A DNA stretch of 64,000 bases from Streptomyces sp. NBC_01267 (GTDB lineage Bacteria; Actinomycetota; Actinomycetes; Streptomycetales; Streptomycetaceae): assembly GCF_036241575.1 (NCBI RefSeq), contig NZ_CP108455.1, positions 6,183,001 to 6,247,000 of the forward strand, written 5' to 3'. This document shows, one piece after another, positions 18,110-27,826 of the stretch. How positions within the stretch are numbered: position 1 is the stretch's first letter; each line of letters begins with the position of its first letter. The notes under the pieces were generated by a model, which did not search any database, was not told the origin of the DNA, and was given only the letters and a program-made list of their open reading frames with translations. The position numbers and the translations under genes were made by a program.

Positions 18110-18586
18110 TCAGTGACCGTGTCCGGTCGCGCCGGCCACGGCCATCGCCCGGAAGGCGTCGCCCCGGCGCCGGGACAGCACCGCGAAACACGCCGAGAGC
18201 GCGACCAGTTCGAGCTGGTCCCAGTCACCGTCGACCTTCACCTCGACGGACTTGCCGTGGAACTTGGGCAGCCACAGGTCGATCCGGTCGCCGCCGCTGA
18301 CGACCGCGGCGCGGTAGCCGCGGAAGCTCCTCGACAGCTCCCACTGCACCGCCTTGCCGCTGCCGGGGAGGAAGCTGTCCTGGTGGTCGAGGCGGAGGAC
18401 CGGCGAGCTGCCGCCGACCGTTATCCCGGTCCGCCGGGGGTTGTTGACCTCGACCGGCAGGGTCCGGCCGCTCACGGTGATCTCACCGCGCCGCATCGAC
18501 TTTCCGGTCTCCAGCGAGGCGTCGCCCGCGGTTCCCTCCAGTACGTACGATCCATGACTCTTCGTCAGAGTGAGTGTGGGGGGCAT
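18110..18586 (-). CDS. hypothetical protein, possibly tubby/LURP-one-like
   Basis: The protein has 158 residues with AAGG upstream of the ATG at 18586. The pattern of short beta strands (KSHGSYVLEGTAGD, then the strand-rich region to about residue 125) and one hydrophobic helix near the end (LVALSACFAVLSRR) suggest a tubby C-terminal-like barrel, but I do not recognise it firmly. It starts 4 bases after the stop of the membrane-protein gene and is in its operon. No link to polyketide synthesis is evident. Confidence 0.65.
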   Translation of the reverse strand: MPPTLTLTKSHGSYVLEGTAGDASLETGKSMRRGEITVSGRTLPVEVNNPRRTGITVGGSSPVLRLDHQDSFLPGSGKAVQWELSRSFRGYRAAVVSGGDRIDLWLPKFHGKSVEVKVDGDWDQLELVALSACFAVLSRRRGDAFRAMAVAGATGHGH

Positions 18587-18590
18587 GGGT

Positions 18591-19019
18591 TCAGCCTTTC
18601 CTGACGGTTCGTGCGAGGCCGGGAACGAGTACCAGCGCTGCCACCGTGTGCAGGCAGGCCAGGGCGATCTTCGCCGACGTGGTGACTCCGCTGCCCGGTC
18701 CGGCCACCAGCGACAGCAGGAACACCACCACGGCGATGATCACCCAGGCCTTGCGTCCTCCGGACGGCCTGCGCTCCAGCAGAGCGATCAATGCCCAGGC
18801 GAGCAGCCCGGAAACGAGCGTGGCGAAGATGACCGCGGGCAGTTGCACCGAGGATGCGGACCCGTTCGTCTTCACCTCGATGTCGACGCCGAAGGCCGAG
18901 TGGGCGAGGAGCCAGACCACCACCGTGGCGAGGGTCGCCACCACCACGGTCACGATCCGCTGTCTTCCGGCACCTCTGCGGGTCGCCGTGCCGCCGGTCG
19001 CGGTACTCGTGTTCGACAT
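18591..19019 (-). CDS. four-helix membrane protein (DUF6069-like)
   Basis: The protein has 142 residues. A basic N-terminus is followed by four hydrophobic helices: VVVATLATVVVWLLAHSAF, the segment around VIFATLVSGLLAWALI, AWVIIAVVVFLLSLVAG and a final one over ACLHTVAALVLVPG. The arrangement matches small DUF6069 proteins of Streptomyces; function unknown. It is divergent from the mqn operon across a 322-base gap that contains a PAS-LuxR-like site. Confidence 0.7.
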   Translation of the reverse strand: MSNTSTATGGTATRRGAGRQRIVTVVVATLATVVVWLLAHSAFGVDIEVKTNGSASSVQLPAVIFATLVSGLLAWALIALLERRPSGGRKAWVIIAVVVFLLSLVAGPGSGVTTSAKIALACLHTVAALVLVPGLARTVRKG

Positions 19020-19341
19020 GCGTCAAGCCTCCTTGCACCGGTGCGTGTGCCCGGTTCTGAACCATCCAGCGGTTAACGGGAGTTGACAGTAGCGAAGGGC
19101 TGCGTTCCGCAGGTCCCGGTCACTGTCCGGCCGTTGGCCTGTAGGGAATTCCTTAGGGGCGTGTCCGCCATGATTGAGCCTCACTCGCCTGGGGTGTTGT
19201 GCTTCGCGGGAATGTCACATCACGCCCGAGGGGCGGACGCGTACCGACAGTTCGTCGCAGCGTCCCTCCGCACGTCCGCGCACATCAGGCCGTTGTTCCC
19301 CATCGGGCACCGAAGAACACATACCTGAGGAGTTGGCACGG
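19020..19341. other. divergent promoter region of the mqn operon
   Basis: No gene is seen in this 322-base gap. It separates the leftward membrane-protein gene from the rightward mqnE operon, and contains the best operator-like palindrome of the window at 19141-19156. Confidence 0.6.
19141..19156. promoter_or_regulatory. PAS-LuxR (PimM-type) operator-like site
   Basis: GTAGGGAATTCCTTAG matches 14 of 16 positions of CTVGGGAWWTCCCBAG, the operator recalled for PimM and related PAS-LuxR regulators of macrolide clusters. It lies about 185 bases upstream of the mqnE start in the divergent promoter region, consistent with control of the mqnE-fdx-mqnA-mqnC-rmlB operon. Confidence 0.65.
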
Positions 19342-20505
19342 GTGGACGCAGGGATCAAGCGCGAGGTCGAGCAGAAGGTCCGGGCCGGCGAACGGCTCAG
19401 CCGTGAGGACGGCATCGCGCTGTACGCGTGCGACGACCTGGCGTGGCTCGGCGGCCTCGCCCACGAGGTGCGTACGCGCAAGAACGGCGACGTCGTCCAC
19501 TTCAACATCAACCGTCACCTCAACATGACGAACGTGTGCACCGCCTCGTGCGCCTACTGCTCGTTCCAGCGCAAGCCGGGCGAGAAGGACGCGTACACGA
19601 TGCGCATCGAGGACGCGGTGCGCCTCGCCAAGGCGATGGAGGGCGAGAACCTCACCGAGCTGCACATCGTCAACGGCCTGCACCCCAACCTGCCGTGGCG
19701 CTACTACCCCCGCTCGCTCAGCGAACTCAAGAAGGCGCTCCCGAACGTCTCCCTCAAGGCGTTCACCGCCACCGAGATCCACCACTTCGAGACGATCTCC
19801 GGGCTCTCCGCCTCCGACATCCTCGACGAGCTGATCGAGGCCGGTCTGGAGTCGCTGACCGGCGGCGGCGCCGAGATCTTCGACTGGGAGGTCCGGCAGC
19901 ACATCGTCGACCACGCCACCCACTGGGAGGACTGGTCGCGCATCCACCGCCTCGCCCACGAGAAGGGCATCAAGACGCCCTGCACGATGCTGTACGGCCA
20001 TGTCGAGGAGCCGCGCCACCGCGTCGACCACGTGCTGCGGCTGCGTGAACTCCAGGACGAGACCGGCGGGTTCCAGGTCTTCATCCCGCTGCGCTACCAG
20101 CACGACTTCCACGACTCGATGGACGGCGTGGTGCGCAACAAGCTGATGGCGCGGACGAAGATGGCGACGTCCGCCGAGGCGCTGAAGACCTTCGCGGTCT
20201 CGCGGCTGCTCTTCGACAACGTCCCGCACGTCAAGGTCTTCTGGGTCATGCACGGGCTGCGCACCGCCCAGCTCGCCCTCAACCACGGCGCCGACGACAT
20301 CGACGGTTCGGTCGTCGAGTACAAGATCACGCACGACGCGGACGCCTACGGCACACCGGACAAGATGTCCCGCGAAGGTCTGCTCGACCTGATCCGCGAC
20401 GCCGGCTTCAAGCCCGTCGAGCGCAACACCCGTTACGAGATCGTCAACGAGTTCGACGGCCCGGACGCCGACCGCCGGGAGTCCCCGCAGCCCATGCGGG
20501 TCTGA
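19342..20505 (+). CDS. mqnE: aminofutalosine synthase (radical SAM)
   Basis: The protein has 387 residues; GTG at 19342 with GAGGAG about 10 bases upstream gives the usual MDAGIKRE-type start of Streptomyces MqnE. The radical SAM cluster cysteines are C66, C70 and C73 in VCTASCAYCSF, and ELHIVNGLHPNLPW is characteristic. MqnE joins 3-[(1-carboxyvinyl)oxy]benzoate to SAM, giving 6-amino-6-deoxyfutalosine in the futalosine route to menaquinone. It heads an operon with a ferredoxin, mqnA, mqnC and rmlB. Neighbouring a sugar gene inside a PKS cluster is unlike the usual chromosomal mqn loci, so I infer a dedicated copy for a naphthoquinone-type group. Confidence 0.93.
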   Translation: MDAGIKREVEQKVRAGERLSREDGIALYACDDLAWLGGLAHEVRTRKNGDVVHFNINRHLNMTNVCTASCAYCSFQRKPGEKDAYTMRIEDAVRLAKAMEGENLTELHIVNGLHPNLPWRYYPRSLSELKKALPNVSLKAFTATEIHHFETISGLSASDILDELIEAGLESLTGGGAEIFDWEVRQHIVDHATHWEDWSRIHRLAHEKGIKTPCTMLYGHVEEPRHRVDHVLRLRELQDETGGFQVFIPLRYQHDFHDSMDGVVRNKLMARTKMATSAEALKTFAVSRLLFDNVPHVKVFWVMHGLRTAQLALNHGADDIDGSVVEYKITHDADAYGTPDKMSREGLLDLIRDAGFKPVERNTRYEIVNEFDGPDADRRESPQPMRV

Positions 20506-20558
20506 CCCGTGACGGATCCGACCATGCCCGGAATCACCCAACGACCGGTAGGTGTGAG

Positions 20559-21757
<1,199 letters not shown>

Positions 21758-21813
21758 CGCCGCCCCGACCCGTGCGAAGCACCGCCACCCCACCCCAAGA
21801 AAGGCGGCCCGAA

Positions 21814-23010
21814 GTGGCCCAGCCGAACAGTCATCTCACCGCTGCTCTGGACCGCGCCGCCGACGGGGGCCGCATCACGCCCGACGAGGCGCTGGAGCTG
21901 TACCGCGACGCCCCGCTGCACGCGCTCGGTTCGGCCGCGGACGCCGTACGCCGGCGCCGCTTCGCGGACAGCGGGCACCTCGCGACGTACATCATCGAGC
22001 GGAACATCAACTACACCAACGTCTGCGTGACGGCGTGCAAGTTCTGTGCCTTCTACGCCCCGCCGAAGTCCGACGCGGGCTGGGAGCGCGATCTCGACGA
22101 CATCCTGCGCCGCTGCGGCGAGACCGTCGAACTCGGCGGCACGCAGATCATGTTCCAGGGCGGCCACCACCCGGACTACGGCGTCGAGTACTACGAGCGC
22201 ACCTTCTCCGCGATCAAGAAGGCCTACCCGCAGCTCGTGATCCACTCCCTCGGCGCCTCCGAGGTCGCGCACATGTCGAAGATCTCCGGGGTGTCGACCG
22301 CCGAGGCGATCGGCCGGATCCGGGACGCCGGTCTCGACTCGTTCGCGGGCGCGGGCGCGGAGCTGCTCCCGGCCCGCGCGCGCACCGCCATCGCGCCGCT
22401 CAAGGAGTCCGGCGAGCGCTGGCTGGAGATCATGGAGACCGCGCACGGGCTGGGCGTCGAGTCCACCACGACGATGCTGATGGGCACCGGCGAGACCAAC
22501 GCCGAGCGCATCGAGCACCTGCGGATGATCCGCGACGTGCAGGACCGGACGGGCGGCTTCCGCGCGTTCATCCCGTACACCTACCAGCCGGAGAACAACC
22601 ACCTGAAGGGTCAGACGCAGGCGACGTCGCTGGAGTACCTGCGCATGATCGCCATCGCCCGGCTGTTCTTCGACAACGTCGCCCACATCCAGGGCTCCTG
22701 GCTGACCACCGGAAAGGAACTCGGTCAGCTGACCCTGCACTACGGCGCCGACGACCTCGGCTCGGTGATGCTGGAGGAGAACGTCGTCTCGTCGGCCGGT
22801 GCCAAGCACCGCTCCAACCTGCCCGAGCTGATCGACCTCATCCGCGGCTCCGACCGCGTACCGGCCCAGCGCAACACCTCGTACGAGATCCTCCGGGTGC
22901 ACGACGACCCGGCCAACGACCCGGTCGACGAGCGGGTCGTCTCGCACCTGTCGTCGACCGCGGACTCCGGCGCACCCCGCCGGAATCTCAAGGTCCTGCC
23001 GGTCGGCTGA
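21814..23010 (+). CDS. mqnC: cyclic dehypoxanthine futalosine synthase (radical SAM)
   Basis: The protein has 398 residues; GTG at 21814 with AAAGG about 10 bases upstream. Radical SAM cysteines C71, C75 and C78 lie in VCVTACKFCAFY; IIERNINYTNVC and FQGGHHPDYGVEYY are typical of MqnC. It cyclises dehypoxanthine futalosine into the bicyclic precursor of the naphthoquinone ring. The steps before (removal of adenine or hypoxanthine by MqnB) and after (MqnD, giving 1,4-dihydroxy-6-naphthoate) are not encoded in this window and would have to come from elsewhere in the cluster or from primary metabolism. Confidence 0.93.
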   Translation: MAQPNSHLTAALDRAADGGRITPDEALELYRDAPLHALGSAADAVRRRRFADSGHLATYIIERNINYTNVCVTACKFCAFYAPPKSDAGWERDLDDILRRCGETVELGGTQIMFQGGHHPDYGVEYYERTFSAIKKAYPQLVIHSLGASEVAHMSKISGVSTAEAIGRIRDAGLDSFAGAGAELLPARARTAIAPLKESGERWLEIMETAHGLGVESTTTMLMGTGETNAERIEHLRMIRDVQDRTGGFRAFIPYTYQPENNHLKGQTQATSLEYLRMIAIARLFFDNVAHIQGSWLTTGKELGQLTLHYGADDLGSVMLEENVVSSAGAKHRSNLPELIDLIRGSDRVPAQRNTSYEILRVHDDPANDPVDERVVSHLSSTADSGAPRRNLKVLPVG

Positions 23011-23025
23011 GGGGACACGGTCGAC

Positions 23026-23988
23026 ATGAAGGTATGTGTGACCGGCGGCGCGGGCTTCATCGGATCGCACTACGTGCGGGCGATGCTGGCCGGCGAGTAC
23101 GCCGGGTACGAGGACGCCGAAGTGACGGTCGTCGACCTGCTCACCTACGCGGGCAACATGGCGAACCTGCCGATGGACCAGGAACGGCTGACGTTCGTCC
23201 GGGGCGACATCCGGGACGCGGACCTGCTCGCCTCGGTGCTGCCGGGCCACGACGCCGTGGTGCACTTCGCGGCGGAGTCCCACGTGGACCGGTCACTGGT
23301 CGGCGCGGTGCCGTTCGCCTCCACCAACGTGCTGGGCACCCAGCAGCTCCTGGACAGCTGCCTGACGGCCGGGGTCCGTACGGTGCTGTGCGTCTCCACC
23401 GACGAGGTGTACGGCTCGATCGACTCCGGCTGCTGGGACGAGAACGAGCCGCTGCTGCCCAACTCGCCCTACTCGGCGTCGAAGGCGGGCAGCGACCTGG
23501 TCGCCAGGGCCGCCTGGCGCACCCACGGCCTGGACGTGCGGATCACCCGCTGCTCCAACAACTACGGCCCGTACCAGAACACCGAGAAGCTCATCCCGCT
23601 GTTCATCACCAACCTGCTGCGCGGACGGCCGGTCGGGCTGTACGGCGACGGGGCCAACGTACGCGAGTGGCTGCACGTCGCCGACCACTGCGCGGCGCTG
23701 CAACTGGTCCTCACCGACGGCCGTCCGGGCGAGATCTACAACATCGGCAGCGGCGTCGAGGTGACCAACGCCTCGATCGCCGACCGGCTCGTCGAACTCT
23801 GCGGCGCCGACCCGGGACTGATCCGGTACGTCGCCGACCGCAAGGGCCACGACCTGCGGTACGCGCTGGACCTGGGGAAGATCACCAAGCTCGGTTTCAC
23901 TCCGGCGTACGAGTTCGCCGCCGGTCTTGAGTCCACCGTGCGCTGGTACCGCGACCACCCGTCCTGGTGGGCGCCGGACGCCGGCTGA
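23026..23988 (+). CDS. rmlB: dTDP-glucose 4,6-dehydratase
   Basis: The protein has 320 residues. A Rossmann NAD site GGAGFIGSH, the catalytic STDEVYG and the YSASKA Tyr-Lys pair define an extended SDR; RCSNNYGPYQ and NVREWLHVADHC are classic RmlB segments. It converts dTDP-glucose to dTDP-4-keto-6-deoxyglucose, the branch point for all deoxysugars here. It follows mqnC after 15 bases, so sugar and naphthoquinone genes share a transcript. The partner thymidylyltransferase is at 27823. Confidence 0.95.
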   Translation: MKVCVTGGAGFIGSHYVRAMLAGEYAGYEDAEVTVVDLLTYAGNMANLPMDQERLTFVRGDIRDADLLASVLPGHDAVVHFAAESHVDRSLVGAVPFASTNVLGTQQLLDSCLTAGVRTVLCVSTDEVYGSIDSGCWDENEPLLPNSPYSASKAGSDLVARAAWRTHGLDVRITRCSNNYGPYQNTEKLIPLFITNLLRGRPVGLYGDGANVREWLHVADHCAALQLVLTDGRPGEIYNIGSGVEVTNASIADRLVELCGADPGLIRYVADRKGHDLRYALDLGKITKLGFTPAYEFAAGLESTVRWYRDHPSWWAPDAG

Positions 23989-24000
23989 CGTCACGGAGTC

Positions 24001-24064
24001 ATAGGGGTACGCCGAAGGGCGGCTGCCGGAAGCATCCGGCAGCCGCCCTTCGGCACACCCCTAT
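24001..24064. terminator. large bidirectional terminator
   Basis: A 30-base stem (24001-24030 with 24035-24064, two mismatches) with a 4-base loop lies between convergent rmlB and the P450 gene. The right arm covers the P450 stop codon (24061-24063). Confidence 0.9.
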
Positions 24065-25392
24065 GCGTCGTTCCTGTCCCAGCCGACCAGCAGCTCGTGC
24101 ACGCCGTAGTGCAGCATGTCCGCGCGCATCGGCACGTCCCCGGCCGCCTTCGCCAGGCGCAGCGAGGGGAAACGGTCGAAGAGCGCGGGATAGGCGATGC
24201 GCAGCACGGCGCGGGCGAGGTTCTGGCCGATGCACTGGTGCACGCCGTGCCCGAAGGCCACATGCCCCTGCGGGTCCCCGGTGATGTCGAGTCGGTCGGG
24301 GTCGGGGAAGTGCGCGGGATCCCGGTTGGCCGCGGGCAGTGCCACCACCACCGTGTCGCCCGCCCTGATCCGCGCCCCGTTCAGCTCCACGTCCTCCAGC
24401 GCGGCCCGGCTGGCCCCGAGGTGCGAGATGGTCAGGTGGCGCAGCAGCTCCTCGACCGCGTTGTCGATCAGCTCGGGCCGGGCCCGCAGCGCGGCGAGCT
24501 GTTCCGGGTGGGTGAGCAGCGCGAAGGTGCCGAGGGCGAGCATGTTCGCGGTGGTGTCGAATCCGCCGCCGATCAACGCCCAGGCGAGATTGGTCTGTTC
24601 CTCGACGGTCAGCCTGCCGTCCCGGGCCAGCTCGCTCAGCAGATCCGGTCCGGATCCGGACCGTTTCGACTCGACGAGCTCCTGGAGCACCTCGGCGATG
24701 TCGGTGCAGGACGCGATCAGCTCCTCCACCGTGTACGTCATGCGCGACAGCACCGCCATGTGCGTGCTCAACCGCTCCCGGGCGGCATCCGGTATGCCGA
24801 GCATCCCGCACATCACGCGGACGGCCACCGGTTCGGCGAACGTGCCGACGAGGTCCACCGGGCCTTCGACCCTCGCCATCGCGTCCAGCTGTTCCCGGAC
24901 GATCCCGGTGATCATCGGGGTGAGTCCGGCGATCCCGCGCACGGTGAACCTGCGGGTCAGGAAGCGCCGGTAGTACGAGTGGTCGGGCTGGTCCATCTTG
25001 ATGAAGGCGCCGGGCGCCGCGGGTGGCGGTGTGTACGCGGTCATCGGGAACGGCGGCGGGATCGGCAGGCCGATCAGCTCGTTGCGATGGCTGAACCGGG
25101 CGTCGCTGAGCACGGCCCGCGCGTCGGCGAGCCGGGTGACCAGCCAGCCGGAGCCCTCGCCGGGGCCCACCGTCAGCTCCAGCGGCGCGACCGGGCAGCG
25201 CTCCCGCAGCGCGGCGTACTCCGCCGGCGGGTCGAAGGGACAGGCCCGCTCCACGGGCAGCGACACGGGCGGCGACACGGGCGGCGACACGGGCGGCGAC
25301 ACCGGCGGTGATACCTGCCGTGGCACCGGCCCCGATCCGGGCACCGCCCCCTGCGTGCGGTCGCCCTCCGGGTGCGTACGCGGCTCGCTCAC
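24061..25392 (-). CDS. cytochrome P450
   Basis: The protein has 443 residues; GTG start at 25392 overlaps the stop of the preceding glycosyltransferase by 4 bases. I-helix ALIGGGFDTT, the ExxR Glu-Arg in VEELLRHL and the heme-binding FGHGVHQCIGQNLAR with the Cys ligand mark a complete bacterial class I P450. The usual acid-alcohol pair of the I-helix is Asp-Thr here. Residues ~28-47 are an SPPV repeat, an unusual low-complexity insertion before the conserved core. It is last in the glycosyltransferase operon and probably a late tailoring hydroxylase or epoxidase. Electrons may come from the ferredoxin at 20559. Confidence 0.94.
   Translation of the reverse strand: MSEPRTHPEGDRTQGAVPGSGPVPRQVSPPVSPPVSPPVSPPVSLPVERACPFDPPAEYAALRERCPVAPLELTVGPGEGSGWLVTRLADARAVLSDARFSHRNELIGLPIPPPFPMTAYTPPPAAPGAFIKMDQPDHSYYRRFLTRRFTVRGIAGLTPMITGIVREQLDAMARVEGPVDLVGTFAEPVAVRVMCGMLGIPDAARERLSTHMAVLSRMTYTVEELIASCTDIAEVLQELVESKRSGSGPDLLSELARDGRLTVEEQTNLAWALIGGGFDTTANMLALGTFALLTHPEQLAALRARPELIDNAVEELLRHLTISHLGASRAALEDVELNGARIRAGDTVVVALPAANRDPAHFPDPDRLDITGDPQGHVAFGHGVHQCIGQNLARAVLRIAYPALFDRFPSLRLAKAAGDVPMRADMLHYGVHELLVGWDRNDA
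25259..25312 (-). repeat. 12-base tandem repeat inside the P450 gene
   Basis: About 4-5 copies of a 12-base unit (gcgacacgggcg phase) encode SPPV repeats near the P450 N-terminus. The reading frame is kept, so copy number can change without breaking the gene. Confidence 0.85.
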
Positions 25393-26609
25393 CGGACCTC
25401 CAAGGAAGCGGTGCGCAGCCGCTCCTCGATCACATCGGCCGCCCTGCGCGCCCCGCCCGCCGCCCTGACGTGCTGCCGCATGTCCCGTACGCGCTCCCGC
25501 ATTCCGCTGTCACCCGCGACCCGCGCGACCGCGTCCCGCAGCGCCTCCGGGGACACCTCGTCGCGCTGCACCACCTCGGCCAGGCCCAGTTCGGTCAGCC
25601 GCCGGGCGTTGACGTGCTGCTCGGGGTGGTGCGGGACGACCACCATCGGCACCCCGGCGTACAGCGACTCCATGATGCTGCCCATCCCGGACTGGCAGAG
25701 GAAGACCGAGGCGTGGGCGAGGACCGCACCCATCGGGACCCACCGGTGCGCCTCCACGTTCGGCGGTAGCTCACCCAGTTCCCCGGGGGCGACCCGGTCA
25801 CCGAGCGCCAGCACGACGTGCCAGGGCAGGTCGGCGAAGGCCTTCGCGCAGTGGCGGAAGAAGTCGGGCCGGTTGTTGACCGTGGTGCCCAGGGAGACCA
25901 GCAGCACCGGAGCGCCGCTCGCGGGCGGCTGCCAGCCGTCCTCCTGCCGCCCGTCGCAGGTCGGTCCGACGAAGGCGTGCCGTTCGTCGAAGGTCGCACC
26001 CGCGAACTGGAACTCACGGGGCAGGAACGCCAGGGTGAACTCCCGCCGCCCGTAGAACAGTTCGGCCTTCTGCTCGTCCCGCAGCCCACTGCTGCCGACG
26101 GTCTCCGTCAGCCGGGCCGCGAACTCGACGATGGCCGGGTGCGCGGGATCGACCCGACCGGCGTACTCCTGGTGCTGCGCGGACAGGTCGAAGTGCTCGT
26201 TGGAGATGAAGGTGGGGGACAGCTGGATGCTCGGCCGCTGCCAGCGGGCGGCCAGCAGCCGTCCGGTCAGCCAGAGCGTCGTGTCGTACACGACGGCGTC
26301 CGGCGGCCCCCCGGAAAAGCACGACTCGATCGTCGGCAGCACCGCGGTGCTCGCGTCGAGCAGCTTGAGCGGGGCGCGGGCGCACTCGTCGGCGTCGATG
26401 TTCTCCGGCGGCGGGTCCGAGGAGAGCGGCGGATCGTACGGGCGCACCTCGGCGCCCGTGGCGCGCACCCGCTCCTCGAAGTCCTCGGTGGCGAAACAGG
26501 TCACCCGGTGCCCCCGCGCGACGAGTTCGGCCACCACCGGCAGCACCGGCATCATGTGCCCGTACGCCGGATAGGGCAGGAACGCCAGATGTCTGCGCGG
26601 CCCGGTCAT
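25389..26609 (-). CDS. MGT-type GT1 glycosyltransferase (GT-1)
   Basis: The protein has 406 residues, GT-B fold. The N-terminal acceptor domain begins HLAFLPYPAYGHMMPVLPV with the catalytic-type GH; the C-terminal domain binds the NDP-sugar. The motif normally HxGxGS reads LCQSGMGSIMESLYAG, so the diphosphate-contacting His is Gln here. The GH start places it with macrolide glycosyltransferases of the OleD/OleI type that need no auxiliary activator protein. Its ATG overlaps the upstream glycosyltransferase stop and its stop overlaps the P450 start. It should attach one of the sugars; acceptor and donor cannot be read from sequence. Confidence 0.92.
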   Translation of the reverse strand: MTGPRRHLAFLPYPAYGHMMPVLPVVAELVARGHRVTCFATEDFEERVRATGAEVRPYDPPLSSDPPPENIDADECARAPLKLLDASTAVLPTIESCFSGGPPDAVVYDTTLWLTGRLLAARWQRPSIQLSPTFISNEHFDLSAQHQEYAGRVDPAHPAIVEFAARLTETVGSSGLRDEQKAELFYGRREFTLAFLPREFQFAGATFDERHAFVGPTCDGRQEDGWQPPASGAPVLLVSLGTTVNNRPDFFRHCAKAFADLPWHVVLALGDRVAPGELGELPPNVEAHRWVPMGAVLAHASVFLCQSGMGSIMESLYAGVPMVVVPHHPEQHVNARRLTELGLAEVVQRDEVSPEALRDAVARVAGDSGMRERVRDMRQHVRAAGGARRAADVIEERLRTASLEVR

Positions 26610-27826
26610 GAGGCGGCCAGCCGGGCCTCGACGGTGTCGGCGGCGAGCGCCGGCCCGCCCCGGCCCGCGATGCTCGCGGACAGGTCCTTCACCCGCTGCC
26701 GGGCCGCGGCGTCCTCGGCCAGACCGAGCACCGCGTCCCGCAGCCGGTCCGCCGTCAGCGCGTCCGGGGTGAGGGAGCGGCCGAGCCCCAGCTCGGTCAA
26801 CCGGGCTGCGACCAGGTCCTGTTCGCCGGTGCGCGGGACGACGACCGGCGGTACGCCGTAGTACAGCGACTCCATGGTGCTGCCCATCCCGGCGTGCGAG
26901 ACGAACGCCGACGCGTGCGCGAGCACGGCCAGCTGCGGCACCCACGGCCGCGCCTCGACGTGCGGCGGGAGCGGGCCCAGGTCGTCCGGTGTGACCAGGC
27001 CGCCGAGCGACATGACGACGTGCATCGGCTGGTCGGCCAGCGCCGCGAGGGCGTCCCGGTAGAACGCCGCCTGGTTCTCGTACCCGAAGCTGCCGAGCGC
27101 GACCAGCACCACCGGCCTGCCGTCCGACGGCGGCTGCCACGTGCCCTGCCCGGCACGGTCGCCGATGCACGGGCCGACGAAGACGTGCCGGTCGTCGAAC
27201 GTCTCGATGCCGGGCTGGAACTCGGGGGGCACGAACACCAGGGTCTGTTCCTCGGCGGCCCCGGCGAAGTCCTCGTTCGACAGACCGGTGAGCCCGTGGG
27301 CGTCCAGCGTCCCGCGCATCTTCTCCTGCGCCTGCCGCAGCGCCGGATGGTCCGGATCCGGCGGGGACATGGACGCGGCCAGTGCGGCGTACGGGGAGAA
27401 CGTGTTGCTGGACACGAAGGTGGTCGCGGTCAGCGCGGTGGGCAGGTCCCACTTGCGCGCGAGCAGACGGCCGGTGGCGTAGCCGAACGAGTCGTACACC
27501 ATCAGGTCCGGCCGGTCGGCGCCGAGACGGCGTTCCGCCTCGGCGAGCGGCGTGAAGACCTCCGAGAGGTGCACCAGGCCCGCCTGGGCCATGTCGTCAC
27601 CGGTGATCTCCGACGGGATGGCCACGGTGTTCCACGACTTGGGGACGAGCGATTCGTAGGGGATGACGTCGGCCCCGGTCGCCGCGACGACGTCGGCGAA
27701 GTGCGAGGCGACCACGTACGACACCCGGTGGCCGCGGCGGACGAGTTCGGCGACGACCGGCAGGGTCGGGTTGACGTGGCCGTGGGCCGGATAGTTGAAG
27801 AAGGCGATGTGGCGGCCGGTGGTCAT
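26606..27826 (-). CDS. MGT-type GT1 glycosyltransferase (GT-2)
   Basis: The protein has 406 residues. It starts HIAFFNYPAHGHVNPTLPVV, closest of the four to the OleD-type macrolide glycosyltransferase pattern, and carries an intact FVSHAGMGSTMESLYYG donor motif. OleD-type enzymes can inactivate the producer's own macrolide by glucosylation, so self-resistance is an alternative to a biosynthetic role. It overlaps rmlA upstream and GT-1 downstream by 4 bases each, indicating translational coupling in one operon. Confidence 0.93.
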   Translation of the reverse strand: MTTGRHIAFFNYPAHGHVNPTLPVVAELVRRGHRVSYVVASHFADVVAATGADVIPYESLVPKSWNTVAIPSEITGDDMAQAGLVHLSEVFTPLAEAERRLGADRPDLMVYDSFGYATGRLLARKWDLPTALTATTFVSSNTFSPYAALAASMSPPDPDHPALRQAQEKMRGTLDAHGLTGLSNEDFAGAAEEQTLVFVPPEFQPGIETFDDRHVFVGPCIGDRAGQGTWQPPSDGRPVVLVALGSFGYENQAAFYRDALAALADQPMHVVMSLGGLVTPDDLGPLPPHVEARPWVPQLAVLAHASAFVSHAGMGSTMESLYYGVPPVVVPRTGEQDLVAARLTELGLGRSLTPDALTADRLRDAVLGLAEDAAARQRVKDLSASIAGRGGPALAADTVEARLAAS

